Below, one piece after another: positions 29,940 through 38,711 of a DNA stretch of 64,000 nucleotides. The notes beneath the pieces are model-generated. The model searched no databases and had not been told where the DNA came from. It was given only the letters and a program-made list of their open reading frames with translations. The position numbers were made by a program, and so were the translations under genes. Every line of letters begins with the position of its first letter. The stretch's first letter is position 1. This stretch comes from Psychroflexus torquis ATCC 700755 (GTDB lineage Bacteria > Bacteroidota > Bacteroidia > Flavobacteriales > Flavobacteriaceae), in assembly GCF_000153485.2 (NCBI RefSeq), contig NC_018721.1, positions 806,001 to 870,000 on the forward strand, written 5' to 3'.

Positions 29940-32000
29940 CTAATAGCTTAAAAGTTCCTGTATTTTAACTTTTACTTTTTCTGTACTCGGAATCATCGTT
30001 TGTTCTAAAGTTGAATTCAGTGGAATAGCAGGCATGTTTTCAGACCCAATTGTCATAACAGGTGCATCCAGATACTGAAAACACTGTTCTTGAATTTTAC
30101 CGCTTAAGGCTCTGGCAAATGTGTTTTCTGAAGGTTCTTCAGTGACCACCAAACACTTCTTACATTTTTTGACAGACTTCATAATCGCTTCTTCGTCTAA
30201 AGGATGCAGTGTTCTTAAATCTACAATTTCAATTTTGTCCTGAAGTCCAAGTTCCTGAGAGGCATTCATCGCCCAATGAACTCCCATTCCATAAGTGATG
30301 ATACTCATAGTCTCATCATCGTCCTGAGGCCAAATTTCCTGTAACACCCAAGCTTTTCCAAAAGGTAATACGTAATCTTCTGCAGGCTCTATGCTTGTGG
30401 CTCCTTTAGTTCCGGGCACCTTACTCCAGTAAAGACCTTTATGCTCAAAAATGACTACAGGGTTTGGATCATGATAAGCCGCTTTCATCAATCCTTTTAG
30501 GTCTGCACCATTACTTGGATAAGCAATTTTTAATCCACGGATATTGGTAATCACACTTTCAACGGAAGAAGAATGATAAGGTCCTCCACTACCATAAGCA
30601 CCAATTGGCACACGGAGAATCATAGAAACGGGCCACTTTCCATTAGAAAGATAGCAACTGCGACTCACCTCAGTAAATAATTGGTTTAACCCAGGCCAGA
30701 TGTAATCTGCAAATTGAACTTCTACAATAGGCTTTAAACCTACCGCAGACATGCCTACTGTAGAGCCGACAATAAAAGCCTCTTGTATGGGGGTATTGAA
30801 GACGCGATGATCTCCAAATTTTTGTGCTAAAGTAGCGGCTTCACGAAAGACTCCTCCTAGCCTACCCCCAACATCTTGTCCATAAAGTAAGCATTCTGGA
30901 TGTTGGTTCATAAGCTCCTTAATAGCAAACAAAGCACAATCTACCATGACCACTTTTTCTCCACCTTCTGGAGAGCGATTCCCCTTTTCTTCTGTAATGG
31001 GTGTCGGTGCAAAATCGTGAGTAAATAAATCCTCTGGCTTAGGATCTTCTGCTAGCAAAGCCTCTTGATAGTCTTTAGCGACTTCAGCTTTAGCTGCTTT
31101 TTCAATAGCGTCAAGTTCACCTTCAGTAAACCCATTTTCTAAGAGTTGTTTTTTAAGTTTTGGATATGGATCTCTCATTTTAGATTCTTCTAGATCATCT
31201 CTGTAAAATTCCATTCTCACCCCCGAGGTATGGTGATTAAGTAAAGGACATTTAGCATGAACTAAGAAGGGTCTCCGTTCTTTCCTTACGGTGTTGAGTA
31301 CTTTTTCAAATTCTGTGTAGGACTCTATAAAGTCAGTGCCATCAATACTAATAGCTTCGAGTCCATGAAATCCTTTGGCATATTCAAAGGCATCTTGAGC
31401 TCTAGTCTCTTCGGCATTTGCTGAAATATCCCAACCATTATCTTGTACTAAATAAATGATAGGCAGCTGCTTAAGAGCAGCCATTTGAAAAGCCTCTGCT
31501 ATTTCGCCTTCCGTGACCGAGGCATCTCCCAAAGAACAAACAACCACAGGAGATTCTGAATTCTGAATATCAAACTTAGAGTCTTTGTGTTCTTTATACC
31601 AAAATCCCATAGCAGCACCAGTCGCGGGAATCGCTTGCATCCCGGTTGCCGAACTTTGATGTGGAATTTTAGGCTTATCCGCATCGTTCAAACTAGGATG
31701 AGAATAATAGGTTCGTCCTGCTGAAAAGGGATCCTCTTTTTTCGCTAAAAGTTGCAACATCAAATCTTTAGGCTGCATGCCAATGGCCAATAAAATGGAA
31801 TCGTCGCGATAGTATGGGTATATATAATCTTGAGGCTGTAATTGCATACCTACCGCAGTTTGAATCACTTCATGACCACGAGAAGTCGCATGTACATATT
31901 TGGAAACCACTTTAAAGTTCTCTTCGTATAATTCTGTCAAGGCTTTCGCAGTGACTAAATTGTTGAAGGCTTTTTTGAATATATCTTTTTTTAATTTCAT
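29940..32000 (-). CDS. 2-oxoacid dehydrogenase E1, fused alpha and beta subunits
   Basis: 686 residues. The N-terminal half is E1 alpha, with the thiamine-diphosphate motif starting GDASVTEGE (near 155) and closing at QDN. The C-terminal half (from about 340) is E1 beta, with LLYGQDVGGRLGGVFREA and the E1-beta C-terminal transketolase-like fold (VVTEEPSENTFARA). It decarboxylates a 2-oxoacid and transfers the acyl group to the lipoyl arm of E2, whose gene lies upstream. Such fused E1 proteins in Bacteroidota are usually called branched-chain oxoacid dehydrogenases. Placement at the end of the paa operon, which has no ligase gene, makes phenylpyruvate a plausible substrate. Confidence 0.9.
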   Translation of the reverse strand: MKLKKDIFKKAFNNLVTAKALTELYEENFKVVSKYVHATSRGHEVIQTAVGMQLQPQDYIYPYYRDDSILLAIGMQPKDLMLQLLAKKEDPFSAGRTYYSHPSLNDADKPKIPHQSSATGMQAIPATGAAMGFWYKEHKDSKFDIQNSESPVVVCSLGDASVTEGEIAEAFQMAALKQLPIIYLVQDNGWDISANAEETRAQDAFEYAKGFHGLEAISIDGTDFIESYTEFEKVLNTVRKERRPFLVHAKCPLLNHHTSGVRMEFYRDDLEESKMRDPYPKLKKQLLENGFTEGELDAIEKAAKAEVAKDYQEALLAEDPKPEDLFTHDFAPTPITEEKGNRSPEGGEKVVMVDCALFAIKELMNQHPECLLYGQDVGGRLGGVFREAATLAQKFGDHRVFNTPIQEAFIVGSTVGMSAVGLKPIVEVQFADYIWPGLNQLFTEVSRSCYLSNGKWPVSMILRVPIGAYGSGGPYHSSSVESVITNIRGLKIAYPSNGADLKGLMKAAYHDPNPVVIFEHKGLYWSKVPGTKGATSIEPAEDYVLPFGKAWVLQEIWPQDDDETMSIITYGMGVHWAMNASQELGLQDKIEIVDLRTLHPLDEEAIMKSVKKCKKCLVVTEEPSENTFARALSGKIQEQCFQYLDAPVMTIGSENMPAIPLNSTLEQTMIPSTEKVKVKIQELLSY

Positions 32001-32003
32001 CGT

Positions 32004-32403
32004 AAGAATTTTTAATTACAAATTTTTAATCTATAATTTAGATTTTGTTGTCTTAATAATTGAGGTCAATAAACGAACTATTTCTTCACAATCTTCAAGG
32101 TGAGTTTTTAAATCAATAACAACTAATTTGCTTTTATCTAAAAGCTGAAGCCAGTAGAGAGTTTCTCTAGCTTCTTTAGATGAAATTGATAATTTGTGAA
32201 TAAAATCACTAAGACTTTGAGCTGCTTCTGACTCAGCTATATTAGCCCCAATACTTGTTCCACATCGTAGAATCTGCTTTGAAATTATAAATTCATTCTG
32301 ATCTTGCATTGTTCTGAAGAGCAGAATAATTTTCAAAGAGAAATCAAAGCTTTTATCTTTTACTATATTTTTTTTCATTAAAAATTTTTAATTTAAAATT
32401 CTT
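32004..32403. mobile_element. 400-bp cassette: four-helix-bundle gene between 27-bp inverted repeats
   Basis: 32004-32030 (AAGAATTTTTAATTACAAAT and on) and 32377-32403 are inverted repeats with 25 of 27 matches. They bracket the gene at 32031-32378 exactly, and its start codon lies at the edge of the right repeat. The cassette fills the junction between E2 and E1, which would otherwise be nearly adjacent. The repeats are AT-rich, so some chance similarity is possible, but both length and position argue for a unit. Confidence 0.6.
32031..32378 (-). CDS. four-helix bundle protein (23S rRNA intervening-sequence type)
   Basis: 115 residues with the family signature: a helical start, then SKQILRCGTSIGANIAESEA and then a LSISSKEARETLYWLQLL helix. 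These proteins occur in intervening sequences of 23S rRNA and as free small genes in Bacteroidota; their function is unknown, and relatives act as accessory proteins of diversity-generating retroelements. No reverse transcriptase is nearby. It interrupts the E2-E1 gene order and lies inside an inverted-repeat cassette. Confidence 0.85.
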   Translation of the reverse strand: MKKNIVKDKSFDFSLKIILLFRTMQDQNEFIISKQILRCGTSIGANIAESEAAQSLSDFIHKLSISSKEARETLYWLQLLDKSKLVVIDLKTHLEDCEEIVRLLTSIIKTTKSKL

Positions 32404-32405
32404 AA

Positions 32406-33740
32406 TTAACATTGAGTCTCTCTTTTTTCTTCAAGATAATCTGCAATTCGTCTTAAGAAGCTACCAGCTAAAAATCCGTCTACTATTCTATGATCAAACG
32501 ATAAGGACAAATACATCATCTGCCTGATTTCAATTTTATCACCATCCTCATACTCTATCACTTCAGCTCTCTTTTTGATAATACCTGTCGCTAAAATCGC
32601 TGCTTCAGGCTGATTGATAATCGGAGTTCCCATCAAGCTTCCAAAGGTCCCTACATTAGAAATTGTGAACGTACTGCCTTTGGTTTCTTCACTGGTCAAC
32701 TTATTATCTCTTGCTTTCCTAGCGAGTGCATTCACATTTTTCGCCAAGGCTTCTAAATCTTTTTGATCTGAATGTCTTACTACCGGTACTATTAGATTAC
32801 CGCTCGGTAAAGCCGTGGCCATCCCGATATGAATATCCTCTTTCACTATGATGTTTTTACCATCTAGTGAAGAATTAATCATGGGAAAATCCTGAATAGC
32901 TTTGGTCACGGCCTGAATAAATAAGGGCGTAAAGGTTAATTTTTCTCCTGTTTTCTCTTGGAATTCTTTTTTATTGGCATTCCTCCAGTTTACCAAATTA
33001 GTCATGTCTGCTTCCACATAAGCAGTAACATGGGGAGAAGTATGCTTTGAATAGACCATGTGGTCTGCAATCATTTGACGCATGCGATCCATCTCCACGA
33101 GCTTGCCTTTTCCTTTATCAAATTTTAAGTCGGGAACTTGAAATCCAGGGGACTTTTCGACTTGGTTTTGAGCGAATTGGGCCGGACGACCATCTTCGAT
33201 ATATTTAAAAATATCTGACTTCTGAAGTCGATCCTTCTTCCCTGATGCTGGAATGCGGGCTAACTCCTCATAGCTGATATGATGTTCTTTTGCAATTTTT
33301 TCAACCAGAGGAGAATAAAAATGATGACCTCTTGAACTTGGCGTCCAAGGTTTATTTTCAGTTAGAGATGGATTTTTAGACGTTTTTAAAGCAGGCTGTG
33401 GTGGTGAAGGTTTGGTTGGCTTTTTAGCGGTAGGGGTATCTTGATTTTCGATTTTTTCTTCAGAAGAATTACCACGTGTTTCAGAAACACTGGTTTCTTC
33501 TAAAATGGCGATCACCTCACCAATTTTGGCGATATCATTAGCTCCATATTTGGTTTCAATTAGAGTTCCAGAAAATGGAGCTGGAACTTCATTATCCACT
33601 TTATCTGTCCCCACCTCTACTAAAACATCTCCTTCTTGAAAACTTTCCCCTTCACTTACTATCCAATTTAGAATTGTGCCTTCAGTAATGCTTTCTCCCA
33701 TTTTAGGAAGTTTGAATTCTGTTTTTACTTTGCTACTCAT
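32406..33740 (-). CDS. dihydrolipoamide acyltransferase (E2)
   Basis: 444 residues: a lipoyl domain with the modified Lys47 in VGTDK-VDNE, a Pro/Lys-rich linker (about 85-130), a peripheral-subunit-binding domain (HFYSPLVEKIAKEHHISYEE near 140) and the catalytic domain ending in LSFDHRIVDG (His/Asp pair). It takes the acyl group from E1 and gives it to CoA. It is followed leftward by the fused E1 gene after a small cassette. The E3 subunit is not in the window and would be shared with other complexes. Confidence 0.92.
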   Translation of the reverse strand: MSSKVKTEFKLPKMGESITEGTILNWIVSEGESFQEGDVLVEVGTDKVDNEVPAPFSGTLIETKYGANDIAKIGEVIAILEETSVSETRGNSSEEKIENQDTPTAKKPTKPSPPQPALKTSKNPSLTENKPWTPSSRGHHFYSPLVEKIAKEHHISYEELARIPASGKKDRLQKSDIFKYIEDGRPAQFAQNQVEKSPGFQVPDLKFDKGKGKLVEMDRMRQMIADHMVYSKHTSPHVTAYVEADMTNLVNWRNANKKEFQEKTGEKLTFTPLFIQAVTKAIQDFPMINSSLDGKNIIVKEDIHIGMATALPSGNLIVPVVRHSDQKDLEALAKNVNALARKARDNKLTSEETKGSTFTISNVGTFGSLMGTPIINQPEAAILATGIIKKRAEVIEYEDGDKIEIRQMMYLSLSFDHRIVDGFLAGSFLRRIADYLEEKRETQC

Positions 33741-33793
33741 AATCTTTTTTGTGTAGAATTGAATCTTACTGATCCAAGATCTATTAGTTCATG

Positions 33794-34393
33794 TTACTCT
33801 TTCTTCCGAAATTCCTCAAGCGTCTTGTAGAAATTCTCTTGCTTTGGACGGTGTTTGGGAATCTCTCTAAGCGGTTCCACTTCTTCTAAACTTTCATGAC
33901 AGTCTGCTGGCAAACGTTGATATAATCTGGTTCCAGCAGTTTTCCATGCGATCATATCTTCTGAGACTTCTTTTATGATTTTTGCAGGATTCCCCACCAA
34001 CAAACTGCGTTTAGGAATCTTGGATTCTGCTTTTACAAATGCCAAAGCTCCAACAATGCACTCCTCACCAATTTCAGAATCATCCATAATCACAGCATTC
34101 ATACCTATCATACAGTTTTCTCCTAAATTTGCGCCATGGATGATTGCACCATGACCTACATGTGCTCCTTTTTTTAAGGTAATGCATTTACCTGGGAACA
34201 TGTGAACCGTACAATTCTCCTGCACATTAACTCCATCCTCTAGAATTATCTCCCCCCAATCTCCACGAATAGCAGCTCCCGGACCAATATAACAGTCTTT
34301 TCCTATGATCACATTACCTGTGACTGCAGCCTGTGGATGCACGAAACTCGATTCGTGAACAATAGGGGTGTGATTTTTGAATTTGTAAATCAT
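33794..34393 (-). CDS. paaY: PaaY-like hexapeptide-repeat thioesterase
   Basis: 199 residues of left-handed beta-helix repeats (GNVIIGKDCYIGPGAAIRGD then three His-containing turns HMFPG, HVGHGAIIHG) as in gamma-carbonic-anhydrase-like PaaY. The extended C-terminal tail (RLYQRLPADCHESLEEVEPL) is typical of PaaY rather than of other family members. In E. coli PaaY is a thioesterase that clears dead-end hydroxyphenylacetyl-CoA products. It lies within the paa operon. Confidence 0.88.
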   Translation of the reverse strand: MIYKFKNHTPIVHESSFVHPQAAVTGNVIIGKDCYIGPGAAIRGDWGEIILEDGVNVQENCTVHMFPGKCITLKKGAHVGHGAIIHGANLGENCMIGMNAVIMDDSEIGEECIVGALAFVKAESKIPKRSLLVGNPAKIIKEVSEDMIAWKTAGTRLYQRLPADCHESLEEVEPLREIPKHRPKQENFYKTLEEFRKKE

Positions 34394-34436
34394 ATATTTC
34401 CGCTTAAGCGGAAATCTCGTTCCGCATAATTAAAAT

Positions 34437-34754
34437 TCATTTTCTCAACCTAGATTTAGAAAAGTCTAAGTTCCAATTATCAGATAAGTCAAACCAATTA
34501 GGATTCATTTCTTCAATTAAATCTATTTTCCAAGCTCTATTCCATTTTTTAAATCTTCGCTCTCTTTTACATGCCTCATCACTTTTTTCGAATTCTTCAA
34601 AATAAACTAACTTATCACAATTGTAACGTGATGTAAAAGAATTTGGATAGGTTCTAGATTTATGCTCCTTAACTCGTTCATCTAAATTATTGGTCACACC
34701 AATATAAATAACTCTGTTGTTTTTATTTGTCATGATGTAAACGTAATGATTCAT
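34437..34754 (-). CDS. GIY-YIG nuclease family protein, copy 1
   Basis: 105 residues from the ATG at 34752-34754; an upstream in-frame TTG adds four residues and is less likely. It opens MNHYVYIMTNKNNRVIYIGV, the single-domain GIY-YIG (URI) fold, with the conserved Arg in the second helix region, Glu near FEEFEKSDEACKRE and the usual C-terminus NPNWFDLSDNWN. Free-standing proteins of this kind are abundant in Bacteroidota and of unknown biological role, possibly DNA repair or selfish. It is identical to copy 2 apart from one residue (K/I in the tail). Confidence 0.88.
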   Translation of the reverse strand: MNHYVYIMTNKNNRVIYIGVTNNLDERVKEHKSRTYPNSFTSRYNCDKLVYFEEFEKSDEACKRERRFKKWNRAWKIDLIEEMNPNWFDLSDNWNLDFSKSRLRK

Positions 34755-34924
34755 CCTATCAATCAATTTAGAGTCTTATAGCTTAGTCTTAGGTGGAGGT
34801 GGACAACCGCCTTCGCGGATGATTACTATTCAAACCTCTTCAATTTCTCCTTAGTAAACGAACTCAATACTAACTTACCACTTATTTCCGCTTAAGCGGA
34901 AATCTCGTTCCGCATAATTAAAAT

Positions 34925-35242
34925 TCATTTTCTCAACCTAGATATAGAAAAGTCTAAGTTCCAATTATCAGATAAGTCAAACCAATTAGGATTCATTTCT
35001 TCAATTAAATCTATTTTCCAAGCTCTATTCCATTTTTTAAATCTTCGCTCTCTTTTACATGCCTCATCACTTTTTTCGAATTCTTCAAAATAAACTAACT
35101 TATCACAATTGTAACGTGATGTAAAAGAATTTGGATAGGTTCTAGATTTATGCTCCTTAACTCGTTCATCTAAATTATTGGTCACACCAATATAAATAAC
35201 TCTGTTGTTTTTATTTGTCATGATGTAAACGTAATGATTCAT
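34925..35242 (-). CDS. GIY-YIG nuclease family protein, copy 2
   Basis: Same protein as at 34437-34754, ending SISRLRK instead of SKSRLRK. It sits 71 bp downstream of the true end of the enoyl-CoA hydratase gene, so this is the copy in original context. The ATG is at 35240-35242. Confidence 0.88.
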   Translation of the reverse strand: MNHYVYIMTNKNNRVIYIGVTNNLDERVKEHKSRTYPNSFTSRYNCDKLVYFEEFEKSDEACKRERRFKKWNRAWKIDLIEEMNPNWFDLSDNWNLDFSISRLRK

Positions 35243-35313
35243 CCTATCAATCAATTTAGAGTCTTATAGCTTAGTCTTAGGTGGAGGTGGACAACCGCTT
35301 TCGCGGATGATTA

Positions 35314-36066
35314 CTACTCAAACCTCTTCAATTTCTCCTTAGTAAACGAACTCAATACTAGCTTACCACTTATTTTCGCACGTTCCAGAAGAAGTTCATC
35401 CCAATCTTCAGTCCCTCGCCAAAACATTTGCTTCATATGTTTTACCGCCTCTGGATTATATTCACACACGTTTTTAGCAAACTCTTCTACGGCGAGATCC
35501 AACTCTTCAGTAGTATCAAAAACCTTTGCAAATAATCCTTTTTGATTTGCCCATTCTGCTGAATAAAAAGAATTGGCATCGATAGCTATTTGTGACATTC
35601 CACTTACACCAAGTTTGCGTTCTACTGCAGGTCCAACGACAAAAGGTCCAATGCCTAAATTTAATTCACTGAGTTTGATTGCCGAATGCTGCGTGGCCAT
35701 GCAGTAATCCATAGCTGAGGCTAATCCAACCCCACCACCAACAGTTTTACCTTGCACGCGACCAATAATAAATTTTGGACACTTTCGCATCGCATTGATC
35801 ACATTGGCAAATCCACTAAAAAAGGTTTCACCTGTCACTTCATCATTGATGGAAATTAGCTCTTTAAAGCTTGCTCCAGCACAAAAAGTACGATTACCCC
35901 CAGATTTTAAAATGAGTACTAAAACCTCATCGTCTTTACCTGCGTCTGTGATGGTACTTGCCAATTTGGCCAAAATATCACTAGGCAAGGAATTGTGAGC
36001 TGGATGAAAAAATTCAATAGTTGCAATTTTATCCTTAATATCTTTTTTTACGTATGGTTTAGTCAT
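35314..36066 (-). CDS. paaF: enoyl-CoA hydratase/isomerase family protein
   Basis: 250 residues from the ATG at 36064-36066 (an earlier in-frame TTG is rejected). Crotonase fold with the oxyanion segments FCAGASFKEL and GRVQGKTVGGGVGLASAMD. One catalytic Glu is visible (SELNLGIGP) but the usual GAGGTQRL stretch is replaced by VVGPAVERKLG, so the second Glu is uncertain. In the paa pathway PaaF hydrates 2,3-dehydroadipyl-CoA; the operon context suggests this role, but the altered second-Glu region leaves isomerase activity possible. The symbol is by context. Confidence 0.75.
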   Translation of the reverse strand: MTKPYVKKDIKDKIATIEFFHPAHNSLPSDILAKLASTITDAGKDDEVLVLILKSGGNRTFCAGASFKELISINDEVTGETFFSGFANVINAMRKCPKFIIGRVQGKTVGGGVGLASAMDYCMATQHSAIKLSELNLGIGPFVVGPAVERKLGVSGMSQIAIDANSFYSAEWANQKGLFAKVFDTTEELDLAVEEFAKNVCEYNPEAVKHMKQMFWRGTEDWDELLLERAKISGKLVLSSFTKEKLKRFE

Positions 36067-36183
36067 ATTTTTTTTATTTCTCAATCGTTTTCGAATGCTT
36101 TCTAAAACTGATTATTATTGATCTAATATACGATCTGATTAACATTTAGCCACGTCATTAGAGGTCGCTAAATCTGTTTTTTT

Positions 36184-38694
36184 TTATATCAACCCAAATT
36201 GCTGAAAATGATGATTAAAGTGTTTGCGGTTTAATAGTTTCCAATCAAAACTAGTAAGTTCACCGAAGACTGCGTTTTTGGTAATCGCCTTAGGATGCTC
36301 TCTAAAAAATACTACAAAATTATCATAAGCCTCTAGCAGAGACATTTTAGCTTCAGATAAACCCTCATACTTTAAAGGTTCCAACTCATCTTTCTTCATC
36401 AAGGGCATTTTATAGCCTCTAGGCATTTTTTCGTAATTGTATAAGGTTTCTTGAACTTTCTCAATATGTTCTTCTGGAGCGTTAATTTCAAAATTAGAAA
36501 TTTCACCTGTAGCGATTCGCAAACTCATTTCGAGATGTTCTACCATATGCTGCGGCGTCATCAGTCCCCATTGAGCAGTTGCCGATTCATCTAACTCTCT
36601 TAACTTATCTTCAATAAAAGATCGATCTACTTCATAAAAAGTGGTTTGTTTTTTCTGTACCATAGTCAAAATCGTAGCAATAGCCACTAACTTATCATCC
36701 TCTTCCACAGCCTCTGTGTCGAAGACTTCCACGTACCATTTTACAATACCGCTAGGTAGTTCTTTTCCTTTTTGATCGCGGTCCACCTTTTCTTTACAGG
36801 TTAAGCGCACATGAATAGTATCATTATGATATAAAGGGCGTAGAAATCGGATTTCCTCTAAGCCGTAATTGGCTGCTACAGGTCCTTTATTAGGATATAC
36901 AAACAATCCAGCTGCAGCAGAAATAATAAGATAACCATGAGCAGTCCGCTGCTCAAAAATGCTCCCTTCTAAAGATGTAATATCTGTATGTGCATAGAAA
37001 TGGTCCCAAGTGAGGTTTCCAAAATTAATAATGTCGGTATCCGTCAAAGTACGGTTATGGGTTTTGAGGGACATTCCAGGTTGAATATCCTCCCAATGGT
37101 AAGCAAAAGGATGATTTTCAGCATCTTTATAGTCAGCTTTGGGTTGATAAATTCCTGTGATTTCGGTTAATGTTGTTGGACTTCCTTGGATAGCACAACG
37201 CTGCATAAAATGTTTAATACCACGCTTTCCCCCCATTTCTTCACCACCGCCAGCCCTACCTGGGCCACCGTGAACTAGATTTGGTAATGGTGCACCGTGA
37301 CCTGTACTTTGCTTAGCAGATTCTCTATTGATCGACAGTATTCTACCATGATGAGAAGCTGCTTGAATGGTATAGTCTCTTGCAATAATGTCACTATTGG
37401 TAAAGATAGAACTGACCAATGAGCCCTTTCCTTTTTTAGATAATTTTATAGCATCCTCCAGGGTTTTATAAGGCATGAGTGTGCTTACAGGACCAAAAGC
37501 TTCTGTAATATGGGCAGCTTCGTTTTCAAAAGGATGATTTTCTCTTAATAAAATAGGCTTCATAAAAGCTCCTTTTGCATAATCAGCTCCAATGGTTTTA
37601 GCTTCATCAAAATTACCATAAACGAGCTCAGCTGTTTTTGAGAGTTCTAAAATTGACTTTTTAACAGCCTCCACTTGGTTCTTATCAATTAAACTGCCCA
37701 TGCGAACTTCTTTGAGTCGGGGGTCGCCTAACGTAACTTTATCCAAGGCTTTACCTAAAGCAATTTGCACATCTTCTATCAGTTGTTCTGGAACTAGAAT
37801 ACGTCGTATCGCGGTACACTTCTGACCACATTTTACGGTCATTTCATTTCGAACTTCACGAATAAACAAATCAAATTCTGGTGTCCCAGGCACAGCATCT
37901 TCCCCTAAAACGGAAGCGTTCAAAGAGTCGGCTTCCATCGTAAAAGGCACAGATTCTTCTAAAAGTCTAGGATGATTTTTAAGTAACCGACCCGTTTTGG
38001 CCGAGCCTGTAAAGGTCACAATATCTTGAGATTCTGTAGAGTCCAAAATATTCTTTGCCGTCCCACTGATAAGCTGTAAACCGCCTTCTGGCAAAATTCC
38101 AGAGGCAATAATTTCTTTGACGACAGCTTCAGTTAAATAAGCCGACTGTGGTGCTGGAAGGACTACAGCAGGAACGCCGGCCATCCAATTGACCGCACAT
38201 TTCTCCAACATACCCCAGACTGGGAAATTAAAGGCATTGATATGAATAGCAACTCCTTCCTTAGGTACTAAGATATGATGGGCCATAAAACGACCACCGT
38301 GTGAGAGATCAATAGGATCCCCTTCCACATCAAAAGGTTGATTTGGAAACAGTTTACGCAGAGAAGCATTAGCAAAAAGATTACCAAAACCCCCGTCGAT
38401 ATCGAACCAAGAATCCATTTTGGTAGCTCCTGTTCTATAGCTTAAGTCATAAAATACTCTTTTCTTTTTTTGAAGATGAAATGCTAATGCCTTCAGCATA
38501 TTCCCGCGTTCCTGAAAGGTCATCTTTCTTAAAGTATCTCCTTTTTCTCTACCATAGGCGAGGACTTCTGGAACATCGAAACCATCTACATTGATGTTTG
38601 TAAAATGTTCTCCAGTTATGGAATCAAAAATAGGCTTACCTTCTCCTTTACCTTGTGTCCATTGACCCTGAATATAACTTTGTGTGGTTTGCAT
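36184..38694 (-). CDS. paaZ: bifunctional ring-opening enzyme PaaZ with an extra C-terminal DinB/DUF1569-like domain
   Basis: 836 residues against about 680 for E. coli PaaZ. The N-terminal aldehyde dehydrogenase domain has KCGQKCTAIRR with Cys289 and Cys293 (the latter aligns with the nucleophile) and FTGSAKTG for NADP+. The MaoC-type hydratase domain (about 530-680) has WDHFYAHTD with Asp/His and RTAHGYLI. It hydrolyses oxepin-CoA and oxidises the resulting aldehyde. Residues about 690-836 are additional: MTPQHMVEHLEMSL and HFNHHFQQFGLI resemble DinB/DUF1569 four-helix metal-binding proteins. The fused domain's role is unknown. Confidence 0.9.
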   Translation of the reverse strand: MQTTQSYIQGQWTQGKGEGKPIFDSITGEHFTNINVDGFDVPEVLAYGREKGDTLRKMTFQERGNMLKALAFHLQKKKRVFYDLSYRTGATKMDSWFDIDGGFGNLFANASLRKLFPNQPFDVEGDPIDLSHGGRFMAHHILVPKEGVAIHINAFNFPVWGMLEKCAVNWMAGVPAVVLPAPQSAYLTEAVVKEIIASGILPEGGLQLISGTAKNILDSTESQDIVTFTGSAKTGRLLKNHPRLLEESVPFTMEADSLNASVLGEDAVPGTPEFDLFIREVRNEMTVKCGQKCTAIRRILVPEQLIEDVQIALGKALDKVTLGDPRLKEVRMGSLIDKNQVEAVKKSILELSKTAELVYGNFDEAKTIGADYAKGAFMKPILLRENHPFENEAAHITEAFGPVSTLMPYKTLEDAIKLSKKGKGSLVSSIFTNSDIIARDYTIQAASHHGRILSINRESAKQSTGHGAPLPNLVHGGPGRAGGGEEMGGKRGIKHFMQRCAIQGSPTTLTEITGIYQPKADYKDAENHPFAYHWEDIQPGMSLKTHNRTLTDTDIINFGNLTWDHFYAHTDITSLEGSIFEQRTAHGYLIISAAAGLFVYPNKGPVAANYGLEEIRFLRPLYHNDTIHVRLTCKEKVDRDQKGKELPSGIVKWYVEVFDTEAVEEDDKLVAIATILTMVQKKQTTFYEVDRSFIEDKLRELDESATAQWGLMTPQHMVEHLEMSLRIATGEISNFEINAPEEHIEKVQETLYNYEKMPRGYKMPLMKKDELEPLKYEGLSEAKMSLLEAYDNFVVFFREHPKAITKNAVFGELTSFDWKLLNRKHFNHHFQQFGLI

Positions 38695-38711
38695 AGTTTA
38701 TTTTAAAGAGT

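Larger units (their letters stand above)
34395..35370. repeat. 488-bp tandem duplication containing a GIY-YIG gene
   Basis: 34395-34882 and 34883-35370 are nearly identical (a handful of substitutions, no indels seen). Each unit has a palindrome TTTCCGCTTAAGCGGAAA, one GIY-YIG gene and the last 57 bp of the enoyl-CoA hydratase gene. The hydratase end at 34826-34882 is therefore a scrap. The junction and both outer edges share TATTT(C/T)CGC, so a microhomology-driven duplication is likely. Confidence 0.92.

Noticed and set aside
32031..32378. Diversity-generating retroelement accessory gene
   Set aside because: The protein family includes such accessory proteins, but no reverse transcriptase, template or variable repeat is present nearby.
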